11,142 nucleotides of DNA from an uncultured Lautropia sp. (GCA_938046755.1 CALIXC010000239.1:1-11142), one strand, 5' to 3'; counted from the stretch's first letter, positions 1-6,948 are shown. Program-made: numbers and translations. Notes: generated by a model from the letters alone, not told the origin.

Positions 1-889
1 TGGACGTGGGCTTGATGGCCAGCGACACGCGAATGTCCTGCCCGGTACTGATGCCCCCCAGGATGCCGCCTGCCTCGTTACCGACGAAGCCTTCAGGCGT
101 GAGTTCATCACCGTGCTGCGAACCGCGCTGGGCCACCGCCCCAAAGCCCGCGCCGATCTCCACGCCCTTGACGGCATTGATGGCCATCATCGCGTGGGCA
201 ATGTCGGCATCCAGCCGATCATAGAGCGGCGCACCCCAGCCCACCGGCACACCACTGGCCTCGACCTCCACGCGCGCCCCGCACGAATCACCGTCGCGGC
301 GCAGCTGGTCCATGTACGCCTCCAGCGCCGGCACCTTGTCCTGGTCGGCCACGAAGAACGGATTCTGGCCCACATCCTCCCAGCGGCGAAACGGCACGTC
401 GATCTCGCCCAGCTGCGACAGATAGCCACGGATCCGGATGCCATAGTGTGCGTTCAGCCACTTGCGGGCTACCGCACCAGCCGCCACCAGCGGTGCCGTC
501 AGCCGGGCCGACGAACGCCCGCCGCCACGATGGTCGCGCAGGCCGTACTTCTGGAAGTAGGTGTAGTCGGCATGGCCAGGCCGGAAGGTCTCGGCCAGGT
601 TGCCATAGTCGCGACTGCGCGCATCCTGGTTGCGGATGACGAGCGCGATGGGCGTGCCGGTGGTGCGTCCCTCGAACACACCGGACAGGATCTCCACCGC
701 ATCGGGCTCCTGGCGCTGCGTGACGTGACGCGAGGTGCCGGGTCGCCGCCGGTCCAGCTCGGGCTGGATGTCGGCCACGTCCAGCGCCATGCCCGGCGGA
801 CAGCCGTCGATCACGCAGCCAATAGCCGGCCCGTGCGATTCACCGAAGGTCGTGACGGCAAACAGCCGCCCCAATGTGTTGCCTGCCAT
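1..889 (-). CDS. aroC: chorismate synthase, 3' end cut off by window edge
   Basis: This is chorismate synthase, which converts 5-enolpyruvylshikimate-3-phosphate to chorismate with reduced FMN, the last common step of aromatic amino-acid synthesis in the cytoplasm. The visible 296 residues begin MAGNTLGRLFAVTTFGESHG. Family signature 1 (GESHGPAIGCVIDGCP) is at about residues 16-31, and the signature 2 region (HRGGGRSSARLTAPL) at about 120-134. The conserved RPGHADYTY segment is at 103-111. The family is usually about 360 residues, so roughly 60 C-terminal residues lie beyond position 1. The ATG at 887-889 is preceded by a strong ribosome-binding site (GGGAGGT, about 9 nt upstream), which fixes the start. 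Only 35 bp separate it from the gltX stop codon, so co-transcription with gltX is likely. No frameshift is visible. Confidence 0.97.
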   Translation of the reverse strand, partial: MAGNTLGRLFAVTTFGESHGPAIGCVIDGCPPGMALDVADIQPELDRRRPGTSRHVTQRQEPDAVEILSGVFEGRTTGTPIALVIRNQDARSRDYGNLAETFRPGHADYTYFQKYGLRDHRGGGRSSARLTAPLVAAGAVARKWLNAHYGIRIRGYLSQLGEIDVPFRRWEDVGQNPFFVADQDKVPALEAYMDQLRRDGDSCGARVEVEASGVPVGWGAPLYDRLDADIAHAMMAINAVKGVEIGAGFGAVAQRGSQHGDELTPEGFVGNEAGGILGGISTGQDIRVSLAIKPTS

Positions 890-924
890 GCCTGTGTTAC
901 CTCCCTGCCTGCATAATCCGTCGT

Positions 925-2397
925 TCAGCCCGCCAGGTGCCGCCGCACCCGCGCCTCGATCTCTGCCACCGGCACCAGCGCCAGCATGGCGTCCACCGAG
1001 GGCGTCTGCTCCACACCAAAGACCATCAGCCGCAGCGGCACCGCCAGCTGGGGCATCTTCAGCCCGTGCGTCTTCAGCATCGCCTTCATCAGTGCGCCGA
1101 TGGCGTCCCTGTCGCCGGCCGCCGCTGGCAGTCCGGCCAGGAAACCCGCCACGGCGGCCCGCACCGGCTCGGTCAGCCGCGCCGCCAGCGCTTCGCCCTC
1201 CAGCGCAGACGGCGCGAAGAAAAGCGCTACCCAGTCGGTAAGCACCACCCAGGTGGGCGAACGGTCCTTCAGCAGCGCGCACATCGCCGCCAGCACCTCG
1301 GCCGTCACCGGCTGACCGCCCAGCGTGGCCGGAATGCCCCGCGCCTGAAGACGACGCCCCACCTCGGCAGCCAGCTCGGCATCGGGCAGCGCCTTCAGGT
1401 AGTGCTGGTTCACCCAGCGAAACTTGTCGAAATCCAGCTGCGCCGGCGACACGGACAGGTGTGTGCCGTCGAACCACTGCACCAGCTGCTCGCGCGAGAA
1501 GATCTCGTCGTCGCCATGGCTCCAGCCCAGCCGCGCCAGGTAGTTGATGATGGCATCCGGCAGGTAACCATCCTCCTGGTACTGCAGCACCGACACCGCA
1601 CCATGCCGCTTGGAGAGCTTCTGGCCGTCCGGCCCGTTGATCATCGGCAGATGGCCGTAGATGGGGGGCTCGGCGCCCAGCGCGCGCAGGATGTTGATCT
1701 GCCGCGGCGTGTTGTTGACGTGGTCGTCGCCGCGAATCACGTGCGTGATGCTCATGTCCAGATCGTCGACCACCACACAGAAGTTGTAGGTAGGCGTACC
1801 GTCCGATCGGGCAATCACCAGGTCGTCGAGCTCAGCATTGCCGATGCTGATGCGCCCCTTGACCATGTCGTCCCACACTACCACGCCATCATCCGGGTTG
1901 CGGAAACGCACCACCGGCTTCACGCCCGCCGGCGGCTGCTTGCCGGCTGTGTTCTCGGGCCGCCAGCGACCGTCATAGCGCGGCTTCTCGCCCCGGGCAC
2001 GCTGCGCCTCGCGCATGGCCTCCAGTTCCTCGGGCGTGGCATAGCAGTAGTAGGCACGGCCATCGGCCAGCATCTCGTCCAGCAGCTGGCGATAGCGGTC
2101 CATCCGCTGCATCTGGTAGAACGGCCCCTCGTCGGCGTCCAGCCCCAGCCAGTCCAGTCCTTCCAGAATGGCGGCCACCGCCTCGGGCGTGGAACGCTCC
2201 ACGTCCGTGTCTTCAATGCGCAGCACATAGTCGCCGCCATGATGCCTGGCAAAGGCCCAGGCATAGAGCGCCGTGCGCACGCCCCCGATATGCAGAAAGC
2301 CCGTCGGACTGGGGGCGAAGCGGGTGCGCACCCGGCCCGGCACGCGGGCAGAGGTGGCAAGTGCGGAAGCAGCAGCAGATGAAGCGTTGGCAGTCAT
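925..2397 (-). CDS. gltX: glutamyl-tRNA synthetase
   Basis: This class I aminoacyl-tRNA synthetase charges tRNA-Glu with glutamate using ATP. The protein is 490 residues when started at the ATG at 2395-2397. The HIGH-type signature (APSPTGFLHIGG) is at about residues 28-39 and the KMSKS-type signature appears as KLSKRHGA at 260-267. Between them lies the conserved NFCVVVDDLDMSITHVIRGD segment; the C-terminal third is the anticodon-binding domain. The zinc-binding cysteine cluster of the E. coli enzyme is not evident: only one Cys occurs near residue 118. An in-frame TTG at 2448 would add 17 residues before this ATG, but they look non-conserved. Neither start has a good Shine-Dalgarno, so the N-terminus is uncertain; even from the ATG there is a roughly 20-residue Ala/Ser-rich extension before the catalytic core. 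aroC follows 35 bp downstream. Confidence 0.97.
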   Translation of the reverse strand: MTANASSAAASALATSARVPGRVRTRFAPSPTGFLHIGGVRTALYAWAFARHHGGDYVLRIEDTDVERSTPEAVAAILEGLDWLGLDADEGPFYQMQRMDRYRQLLDEMLADGRAYYCYATPEELEAMREAQRARGEKPRYDGRWRPENTAGKQPPAGVKPVVRFRNPDDGVVVWDDMVKGRISIGNAELDDLVIARSDGTPTYNFCVVVDDLDMSITHVIRGDDHVNNTPRQINILRALGAEPPIYGHLPMINGPDGQKLSKRHGAVSVLQYQEDGYLPDAIINYLARLGWSHGDDEIFSREQLVQWFDGTHLSVSPAQLDFDKFRWVNQHYLKALPDAELAAEVGRRLQARGIPATLGGQPVTAEVLAAMCALLKDRSPTWVVLTDWVALFFAPSALEGEALAARLTEPVRAAVAGFLAGLPAAAGDRDAIGALMKAMLKTHGLKMPQLAVPLRLMVFGVEQTPSVDAMLALVPVAEIEARVRRHLAG

Positions 2398-2471
2398 GGA
2401 AGGACAGTGATGAAAAGCCGAAGAAGAATGGAGCCGATGGTAGAACAATTCACGCCTGTTACATTTTCGCT

Positions 2472-2499
2472 TTGATCAAACCAAATTTCCGGTTATACT
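2472..2499 (+). promoter_or_regulatory. sigma70-like promoter of tRNA-Val
   Basis: The -35 hexamer TTGATC (2472-2477) is separated by 16 bp from the -10 hexamer TATACT (2494-2499). Transcription would begin near 2506, about 38 nt before the tRNA. The -35 sits inside the perfect palindrome TTTGATCAAA (2471-2480), which reads the same toward the divergent gltX gene. I see no convincing -10 for gltX. Confidence 0.7.
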
Positions 2500-2543
2500 G
2501 CTGATTTACCGGATGCGGTGCTTCGCAAGACACCTTTCCTTCC

Positions 2544-2618
2544 GGGCGGTTAGCTCAGTGGTAGAGCACTGCCTTCACACGGCAGGGGTCACTGGTTCGA
2601 ACCCAGTATCGCCCACCA
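2544..2618 (+). tRNA. tRNA-Val, anticodon CAC
   Basis: All cloverleaf parts are present in 75 nt. The acceptor stem is GGGCGGT with ATCGCCC (one G-U pair) and the D arm GCTC/GAGC. The anticodon stem CTGCC/GGCAG encloses the loop TTCACAC, giving anticodon CAC, which reads the valine codon GUG. A 5-nt variable loop is followed by the T arm ACTGG-TTCGAAC-CCAGT. The CCA end is encoded. The gene is flanked by its own promoter and terminator, so it appears to be a single-gene transcription unit. Confidence 0.98.
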
Positions 2619-2626
2619 GATTCAAG

Positions 2627-2662
2627 AAAAGCAGCCTTGGCCCACGCCCTGGCTGCTTTTTT
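2627..2662 (+). terminator. intrinsic terminator of tRNA-Val
   Basis: A perfect 10-bp stem, AAAAGCAGCC (2627-2636) with GGCTGCTTTT (2651-2660), has a 14-nt loop containing a further possible GGC/GCC pairing. It continues into a run of six T (2657-2662). It begins 8 nt after the tRNA CCA end. This is the best rho-independent terminator in the window. Confidence 0.92.
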
Positions 2663-2789
2663 CATTATCTGCCCCGGCTTTCCCTGTTTCCGCACTGCAT
2701 CCATCCTCCCCGTACCCGGCCGTCGGGCATTCTGCAACGCTCGCACGCCACCGGGCCGCCCCGTCGGCGCACGGCCCCCCACGCACGAC

Positions 2790-3353
2790 ATGACGACACA
2801 CGCCGCCGCCCTACCCGCTCCGGACGCGGTCCTGCACTTCTGGTTCAAGGAAACCTACCCGAAACAGCATTTCGGCAAGGATCCGGCCTTCGATGCCACC
2901 ATCCGCGACCGCTTCCTGACGCTGCATGCCCAGGCCGCCGCCGGCGAGCTGTGGTCGTGGCGCGCCACCCCGTCGGGCCGGCTGGCCGAAATCATCGTGC
3001 TGGACCAGTTCTCGCGCAACCTGTACCGAAACGACCCGCGTGCCTTCGCCCAGGACGGCATGGCGCTGGTCCTGGCCCAGGAAGCCGTCCGCCAGCGGGC
3101 CGACCAGACGCTTGAACCCGCGCAGCGGGCCTTCCTGTACATGCCCTACATGCACAGCGAATCGGCGCGTGTGCAGGTGGAATCCATCCGCCTCTTCGAG
3201 GCCAGCGAGCTGACGGGCAACATCCGCTTTGCCCACGCCCACAAGCGGATCATCGACCGCTTCGGCCGCTACCCACACCGCAATGCCGTATTGGGCCGCT
3301 CCTCCAGCGCCGAGGAACAGGCTTTCCTGCAGGAGCCCGGCAGCTCGTTCTGA
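2790..3353 (+). CDS. DUF924 family protein
   Basis: This 187-residue protein belongs to the DUF924 family, whose biochemical role is unknown. Family hallmarks are the N-terminal VLHFWF (residues 14-19), IIVLDQFSRNLYR (68-80), ALVLAQEAV (92-100), RAFLYMPYMHSE (113-124) and the C-terminal GRYPHRNAVLGR (159-170). The length fits the family. The frame is open back to a TTG at 2637, but that codon lies inside the tRNA terminator and the added residues are low-complexity Pro/Arg, so the ATG at 2790 is preferred. No Shine-Dalgarno is visible before it. The protein is predicted soluble, with no signal peptide. It converges with the regulator gene, leaving only 18 bp between stop codons. Family assignment is firm; function is not known. 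Confidence 0.93.
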   Translation: MTTHAAALPAPDAVLHFWFKETYPKQHFGKDPAFDATIRDRFLTLHAQAAAGELWSWRATPSGRLAEIIVLDQFSRNLYRNDPRAFAQDGMALVLAQEAVRQRADQTLEPAQRAFLYMPYMHSESARVQVESIRLFEASELTGNIRFAHAHKRIIDRFGRYPHRNAVLGRSSSAEEQAFLQEPGSSF

Positions 3354-3371
3354 GCGCCCAGCCTCCTGCGT

Positions 3372-3794
3372 CTACATCTTGTAGGTGGCCAGCACGATAC
3401 TGGTCTCGGTGGCCTGCACGCCGGGAATGGCCCGGATCGTGCTGATCAGCCGGTCGAAGGCTTCCAGCGTGTCGAGCCGCAGCTCGGCCACCAGGTCCCA
3501 GCGGCCGTTGACCGAATGCAGCGTGACCACGCTGACATGGCCGCGTAGCTGGCGCATCACCGCCTCCTCGCGGTTGCTTTCCACCGCCAGGCTCATGATC
3601 GCGCGGATCTGATGCACTTCCTCCTCGGGCTTCAGGCGCAGCGTGTAACCCACGATCACCCCTTCCTGCTCCAGCCGGGAGATCCGGTTTTGCACCGTGG
3701 CGCGCGCCACCCGCAGCTTCTTGGCCAGCGCCACCACCGGCATCCGCGCATTCTCGCGCAGCAGCGCAATCAGCTGCCTGTCCAGGTCGTTCAT
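3372..3794 (-). CDS. Lrp/AsnC family transcriptional regulator
   Basis: This 140-residue protein has the standard two-part architecture. An N-terminal helix-turn-helix (about residues 2-60; MNDLDRQLIALLRENAR, then ALAKKLRVARATVQNRISRLEQ) precedes a C-terminal RAM/AsnC ligand-binding domain (about 64-138, with VSVVTLHSVNGRWDLVAEL and PGVQATETSIVLA). Family members form dimers to octamers that wrap DNA and usually respond to amino acids. It is shorter than E. coli Lrp (164), as is common for local regulators of this family. It is transcribed away from ocd across a 430-bp gap with AT-rich phased repeats, so control of ocd and of itself is likely; the effector could be ornithine, arginine or proline (inference). 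The ATG at 3794 has only a weak GGGAA-type ribosome-binding site close to a short hairpin. Confidence 0.95.
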   Translation of the reverse strand: MNDLDRQLIALLRENARMPVVALAKKLRVARATVQNRISRLEQEGVIVGYTLRLKPEEEVHQIRAIMSLAVESNREEAVMRQLRGHVSVVTLHSVNGRWDLVAELRLDTLEAFDRLISTIRAIPGVQATETSIVLATYKM

Positions 3795-3805
3795 CCTGTA
3801 TTCCC

Positions 3806-3819
3806 GGCGGTCTCCCGCC
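3806..3819 (-). promoter_or_regulatory. GNRA-type hairpin in the 5' leader of the Lrp/AsnC gene
   Basis: Read on the minus strand, the leader contains GGCGG-GAGA-CCGCC, a perfect 5-bp GC stem closed by a GNRA tetraloop. Its 3' end is 11 nt before the regulator's start codon, immediately before the weak GGGAA ribosome-binding sequence. It could limit translation or be incidental. Confidence 0.35.
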
Positions 3820-3968
3820 TGTTGCCCATACTCATTACAACGCGCGACACGGCAAAACCGCCGACATGGTCGTTTTCGGAGTTCTGTCCGTTTCCCGCCA
3901 TGTTGGCGTGGCTTTCCGGCCCCGCCATGCCCATCGGGATAACCCTGAATGTGCGGCGCAGCATTATC

Positions 3969-4025
3969 ATTATGATTTATAAAACCTATCAGAATGACTT
4001 GATATGCACTGATTATGATAGATAA
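3969..4025. promoter_or_regulatory. AT-rich regulator-binding/promoter region between the Lrp/AsnC gene and ocd
   Basis: Within the 430-bp gap (3795-4224), positions 3961-4030 contain only 18 G/C in 70 bases by hand count, far below the rest of the window. Two near-identical 14-mers, ATTATGATTTATAA (3969-3982) and ATTATGATAGATAA (4012-4025), start 43 bp apart, about four helical turns. Inverted copies CTATCA (3986-3991) and TGATAG (4016-4021) and the element ATCATTATGAT lie in the same stretch. TTGATA (3999-4004) with GATAAG (4021-4026) is a poor 16-bp-spaced promoter candidate toward ocd, which could suit an activator-dependent promoter. The stretch 3820-3960 shows nothing recognisable. Confidence 0.5.
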
Positions 4026-4051
4026 GTTTATTCAATATGGCAGCTCTCGCA

Positions 4052-4106
4052 GCAACAATCACGGCGTTGCGGGGAGCCTCCGAGAGGGCTTGTTCCAAGG
4101 ATCCCC
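4052..4106 (+). promoter_or_regulatory. foldable 5' leader of ocd, candidate cis-regulatory RNA
   Basis: A hairpin GCAAC/GTTGC (4052-4056 with 4066-4070, 9-nt loop) directly abuts a possible three-way junction. Its closing stem is GGGGA/TCCCC (4071-4075 with 4102-4106), with arms CCTC-CGA-GAGG (4077-4087) and CTTG-TTC-CAAG (4089-4099). A weaker stem AGAAGG/CCTTCT follows (4116-4121 with 4149-4154). I do not recognise a known riboswitch class; the stems are short and could arise by chance. Confidence 0.3.
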
Positions 4107-4224
4107 AAAAGTCTTAGAAGGACAGATAGACGCCACTCAGGCCAGAGCCCTTCTTGTAACGCCCCGTTCTCACGACTGCGCGCCGGCCTATCAGAAACCG
4201 ACCGCACCCTAGAAGGAAATTGCC

Positions 4225-5274
4225 ATGACCCGCTTCATCGACGTACCCACGATGTCGAAACTGGTTTACGACATCGGTGTGCCCCGCTTCATCGGCGAGC
4301 TGGCCGACACCATCCGCGACGACTTCCTGCACTGGCCCGAGTTCGACAAGTCCGCACGCGTGGCCAACCACTCCGACATTGGCGTGATCGAGCTGATGCC
4401 CGTCTCCAACGCCGAGCGCTACGCCTTCAAGTACGTCAACGGCCACCCCAGCAACACCCAGCGCGGCATGTACACCGTGATGGCCTTCGGCGTGCTGGCC
4501 GACGTGGACACCGGCTATCCGGTGCTGCTGTCGGAGCTGACCGTGGCCACCGCGCTGCGCACCTGTGCCACCTCGCTGATGGCGGCCCGTGCCCTGGCCC
4601 GTCCGGACTCGAAGCGCATGGCGCTGATCGGCAACGGCGCCCAGAGCGAATTCCAGGCGCTGGCCTTCCACACGCAGCTGGGTATCGAGGAGATCGCCGT
4701 CTATGACGTGGACCCCGATTCCACCGAGAAGCTGATCCGGAACCTGGCCGAGTACAGCGGCCTCAAGATCATCCGTGCCAGCTCGACCGCCGAGGCCGTC
4801 AAGGGCGCCGACATCGTCACCACCGTCACCGCCGACAAGGCCTACGCCACCATCATCACCCCCGACATGCTGGAGCCCGGCATGCACATCAACGGCGTGG
4901 GCGGCGACTGCCCCGGCAAGACCGAACTGCACGCCGACGTGCTGCGCGCCGGCCGCGTCTTCGTCGAGTACGAGCCGCAGAGCCGTATCGAGGGCGATAT
5001 CCAGCAGCTGCCGGCCGACTTCCCGGTCGTGGACCTGTGGAGGGTGCTGGCCGGCACCGAGCAGGGCCGCCAGAACAGGGACCAGATCACCATCTTCGAC
5101 TCGGTGGGCTTCGCGCTGGAAGACTATTCCACCCTGCGCTACGTCTACCAGCAGGCCCTGATGCGCGATGTCGGCGTCGACATCGAACTGGTGCCGGACG
5201 GTGACGATCCGAAGAACCTGTTCCGCTTCGTGCGCGGCGGCCGTGGCCGCGCCCAGATGCGCCGCGTGGCGTGA
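4225..5274 (+). CDS. ocd: ornithine cyclodeaminase
   Basis: Ornithine cyclodeaminase converts L-ornithine to L-proline and ammonia using tightly bound NAD+, feeding arginine/ornithine catabolism into proline. The 349-residue protein belongs to the OCD/mu-crystallin family and, from memory, closely resembles the Pseudomonas putida enzyme in length and in many conserved blocks. Substrate- and catalysis-linked residues of that enzyme are present at the same numbers: Glu56 (VIELMP), Lys69 (FKYVNGHP) and Asp228 (GVGGDCPGK). The Rossmann segment MALIGNGAQSEFQ covers about residues 132-144. The ATG is preceded by AAGGAA at a good distance. The protein is cytoplasmic and soluble. It is divergent from an Lrp/AsnC-type regulator, a common arrangement for amino-acid catabolic genes, and has a long leader. 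NhaC starts 207 bp downstream. Confidence 0.96.
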   Translation: MTRFIDVPTMSKLVYDIGVPRFIGELADTIRDDFLHWPEFDKSARVANHSDIGVIELMPVSNAERYAFKYVNGHPSNTQRGMYTVMAFGVLADVDTGYPVLLSELTVATALRTCATSLMAARALARPDSKRMALIGNGAQSEFQALAFHTQLGIEEIAVYDVDPDSTEKLIRNLAEYSGLKIIRASSTAEAVKGADIVTTVTADKAYATIITPDMLEPGMHINGVGGDCPGKTELHADVLRAGRVFVEYEPQSRIEGDIQQLPADFPVVDLWRVLAGTEQGRQNRDQITIFDSVGFALEDYSTLRYVYQQALMRDVGVDIELVPDGDDPKNLFRFVRGGRGRAQMRRVA

Positions 5275-5284
5275 TGATCAGCCA

Positions 5285-5306
5285 GGGGTGGAACATGGCC
5301 CACCCC
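5285..5306 (+). terminator. GC hairpin just after ocd
   Basis: A perfect 7-bp stem GGGGTGG (5285-5291) with CCACCCC (5300-5306) and an 8-nt loop begins 10 nt after the ocd stop codon. No T-run follows, so if it terminates or pauses transcription it is not a classical intrinsic terminator. It could instead protect the 3' end of the ocd mRNA. A second, longer-looped inverted repeat, CCCGGGG/CCCCGGG, lies at 5360-5366 and 5394-5400. Confidence 0.4.
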
Positions 5307-5415
5307 GCCAAGGCAGGGTGCGGCACCGACCGCCCTGTGCACGGCCCCGCGTCATCGCACCCGGGGCGAGCCCACTGCCCATATCCCGAAAAACCCCGGG
5401 GAAAGCGGACAGTCC

Positions 5416-5442
5416 GGCCAAATACTGCGGTATTCTCTGGCC
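5416..5442 (+). promoter_or_regulatory. inverted repeat upstream of nhaC
   Basis: GGCCA-AATAC (5416-5425), a TGCG loop, then GTATT (5430-5434), CTC and TGGCC (5438-5442) form two stacked 5-bp arms with a 3-nt bulge on one side. It ends about 40 bp before the nhaC start and may be an operator or an RNA hairpin. Together with the tandem repeats next to it, it suggests nhaC has its own control rather than simple read-through from ocd. Confidence 0.4.
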
Positions 5443-5449
5443 CGCTTGA

Positions 5450-5465
5450 TCATGACCTTCATGAC
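5450..5465 (+). repeat. tandem TCATGAC repeats upstream of nhaC
   Basis: TCATGAC occurs at 5450-5456 and again at 5459-5465, giving a 9-bp period; each copy contains the palindrome TCATGA. The second copy ends 2 nt before the nhaC ribosome-binding site (AAGGA, 5468-5472). A bound protein here could affect transcription, or the RNA could affect translation. Confidence 0.4.
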
Positions 5466-5481
5466 ATAAGGACGCACGGCC

Positions 5482-6948
5482 ATGAGCCAGAACCAGACCA
5501 TCAACGAGACACCCATTCCCTTTCGCTACGCCGTGATCCCCATGCTGGTGATGATCATCATCATGGGCATCTGCGTCATCGTGCTCAAGGCCAGTCCGCA
5601 CGTTCCGCTGCTCATCGGCACAGCCACCGCCGCCTTCATCGCCTCCCGCTTCGACTACACGTGGAACTTCATCGAGGAGGCCTGCTACGCTGGCATCAAG
5701 ATGGCGCTGCCCGCCATCCTCATCATCATCATGATCGGCCTGACCATCGGCAGCTGGATCGGGGGCGGCATCGTTGCCACGATGGTCTACTACGGGCTCG
5801 AACTGCTCTCGCCGTCGATGTTCCTGTTCACGATCTGCTCGATCTGCTGCATCGTAACGCTAGCCATCGGCAGCTCGTGGGCCACCATGGGCACCATCGG
5901 TGTGGCGGCCATGGGCATCGGCCACAGCATCGACATCCCGGCCCCGATGGTGGCCGGCGCCGTCATCTCGGGCGCCTACTTCGGCGACAAGATGTCGCCG
6001 CTCTCCGACACCACCAACCTGGCCGCCGGCATCACCGGCACCGACCTGTTCGACCACATCCGGCACATGTTCTACACCACGGTGCCGGGGCTCGTCATCG
6101 CGCTGGTTGCCTACTACGTGATGGGCATGCAGTTCCAGGGCGCTCACCTGGATGCCGGCAAAATCAACGAAGTGCTCGGCGTGCTCGACAGGAGCTTCGT
6201 CATCACCCCCTGGCTATTGCTGGTACCGGCCGCCGTCATCATACTAATCGCCCGCAAGGTGCCGGCGCTGCCCGCCCTGGCTGCCGGCATCCTCATGGGA
6301 TGGGCCTGCCACGTCTGGGTGCAGGGCGGCCACATCGATATGGCCGTCAAGACGCTGCAGGAAGGCTTCAAGCTCGAAAGCGGCAACGCCATGGTTGACG
6401 AGCTCTTCAACCGTGGCGGCATCGACGCCATGATGGGCACTGTCTCGCTGACCATCGTGGCCATGACCTTCGGTGGCGTGATGGAAAAGACCGGCATGCT
6501 GCGCGCGCTGGTCGAGAAGATCCTGCGCATGGCGCACAACGCCGCAGGGCTGATTTCCGCCACCATCGCCTCGGCCATCCTCACCAACGCCACCACGTCC
6601 GAGCAGTACATTTCCATCCTGCTGCCGGGCCGGATGTACGTCGAGGCCTTCCGCCAGATGCGGCTGAAGTCCAAGAACCTGTCACGCGCCCTCGAAGACG
6701 GCGGTACCGTCACCTCGGTCTTGGTGCCCTGGAACACCTGCGGCGTGTTCGCCTCCTCCATGCTAGGCGTCACCGCCTTCGAATATGGCCCCTACGCGGT
6801 ACTCAACTATTCCATCCCCATCCTGGCCATTATCATGGCCTTCCTGGGCATCGGCGTGCAACGCATGAGTCCCGAGGAAGAGGCTGAAGTGGAGCGCGAA
6901 GAGCGTCGCGAGCGTGACGGCGCGCCGCAGGCCGGCACCACGACCTGA
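5482..6948 (+). CDS. nhaC: NhaC-type Na+/H+ antiporter
   Basis: This 488-residue, very hydrophobic inner-membrane protein belongs to the NhaC family of Na+/H+ antiporters, which includes malate/lactate-linked members. Membrane segments are evident from about residue 15 (YAVIPMLVMIIIMGICVIVL, 16-35) to about 460. The family hallmark GDKMSPLSDTTNLAAG is at about 168-183. Other conserved blocks are GTVSLTIVAMTFGGVMEKTG (319-338) and TNATTSEQYISILLPGRMY (368-386). A charged cytoplasm-like tail rich in Glu and Arg follows residue 460. The ATG has a good ribosome-binding site (AAGGA, about 9 nt upstream). It lies 207 bp after ocd. Proximity suggests a link to ornithine or proline metabolism, or to pH and sodium balance while ammonia is released, but this is inference: the substrate of an NhaC-family member cannot be read from sequence. 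Confidence 0.93.
   Translation: MSQNQTINETPIPFRYAVIPMLVMIIIMGICVIVLKASPHVPLLIGTATAAFIASRFDYTWNFIEEACYAGIKMALPAILIIIMIGLTIGSWIGGGIVATMVYYGLELLSPSMFLFTICSICCIVTLAIGSSWATMGTIGVAAMGIGHSIDIPAPMVAGAVISGAYFGDKMSPLSDTTNLAAGITGTDLFDHIRHMFYTTVPGLVIALVAYYVMGMQFQGAHLDAGKINEVLGVLDRSFVITPWLLLVPAAVIILIARKVPALPALAAGILMGWACHVWVQGGHIDMAVKTLQEGFKLESGNAMVDELFNRGGIDAMMGTVSLTIVAMTFGGVMEKTGMLRALVEKILRMAHNAAGLISATIASAILTNATTSEQYISILLPGRMYVEAFRQMRLKSKNLSRALEDGGTVTSVLVPWNTCGVFASSMLGVTAFEYGPYAVLNYSIPILAIIMAFLGIGVQRMSPEEEAEVEREERRERDGAPQAGTTT

Noticed and set aside
874..2382. 502-codon open frame on the plus strand opposite gltX
   Set aside because: It is antisense to a clear gltX. Its translation is His/Arg/Gln-rich with no recognisable domain, a usual shadow in high-GC DNA.
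2637..2789. Longer DUF924 start at TTG 2637
   Set aside because: The codon lies inside the tRNA-Val terminator stem-loop, and the added residues are low-complexity and not typical of the family.
4015..4212. 65-codon frame in the ocd leader starting MIDKFIQYGSSRSN
   Set aside because: No ribosome-binding site precedes the ATG, third codon positions are not GC-biased as in neighbouring genes, and it starts inside the AT-rich repeat. It is kept only as a leader region.
4052..4224. Known riboswitch classes (guanidine ykkC types, glycine, glutamine) in the ocd leader
   Set aside because: The conserved cores I remember for these classes are not present. Only an unassigned foldable leader can be supported.
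4114..4932. 272-codon minus-strand frame overlapping the ocd leader and ocd
   Set aside because: It is a Gly/Val/His-rich shadow of ocd with no domain resemblance.
5271..6398. 375-codon plus-strand frame overlapping nhaC
   Set aside because: It is a His/Arg-rich frame-shifted reading of nhaC. The nhaC frame carries all family motifs and a good ribosome-binding site.
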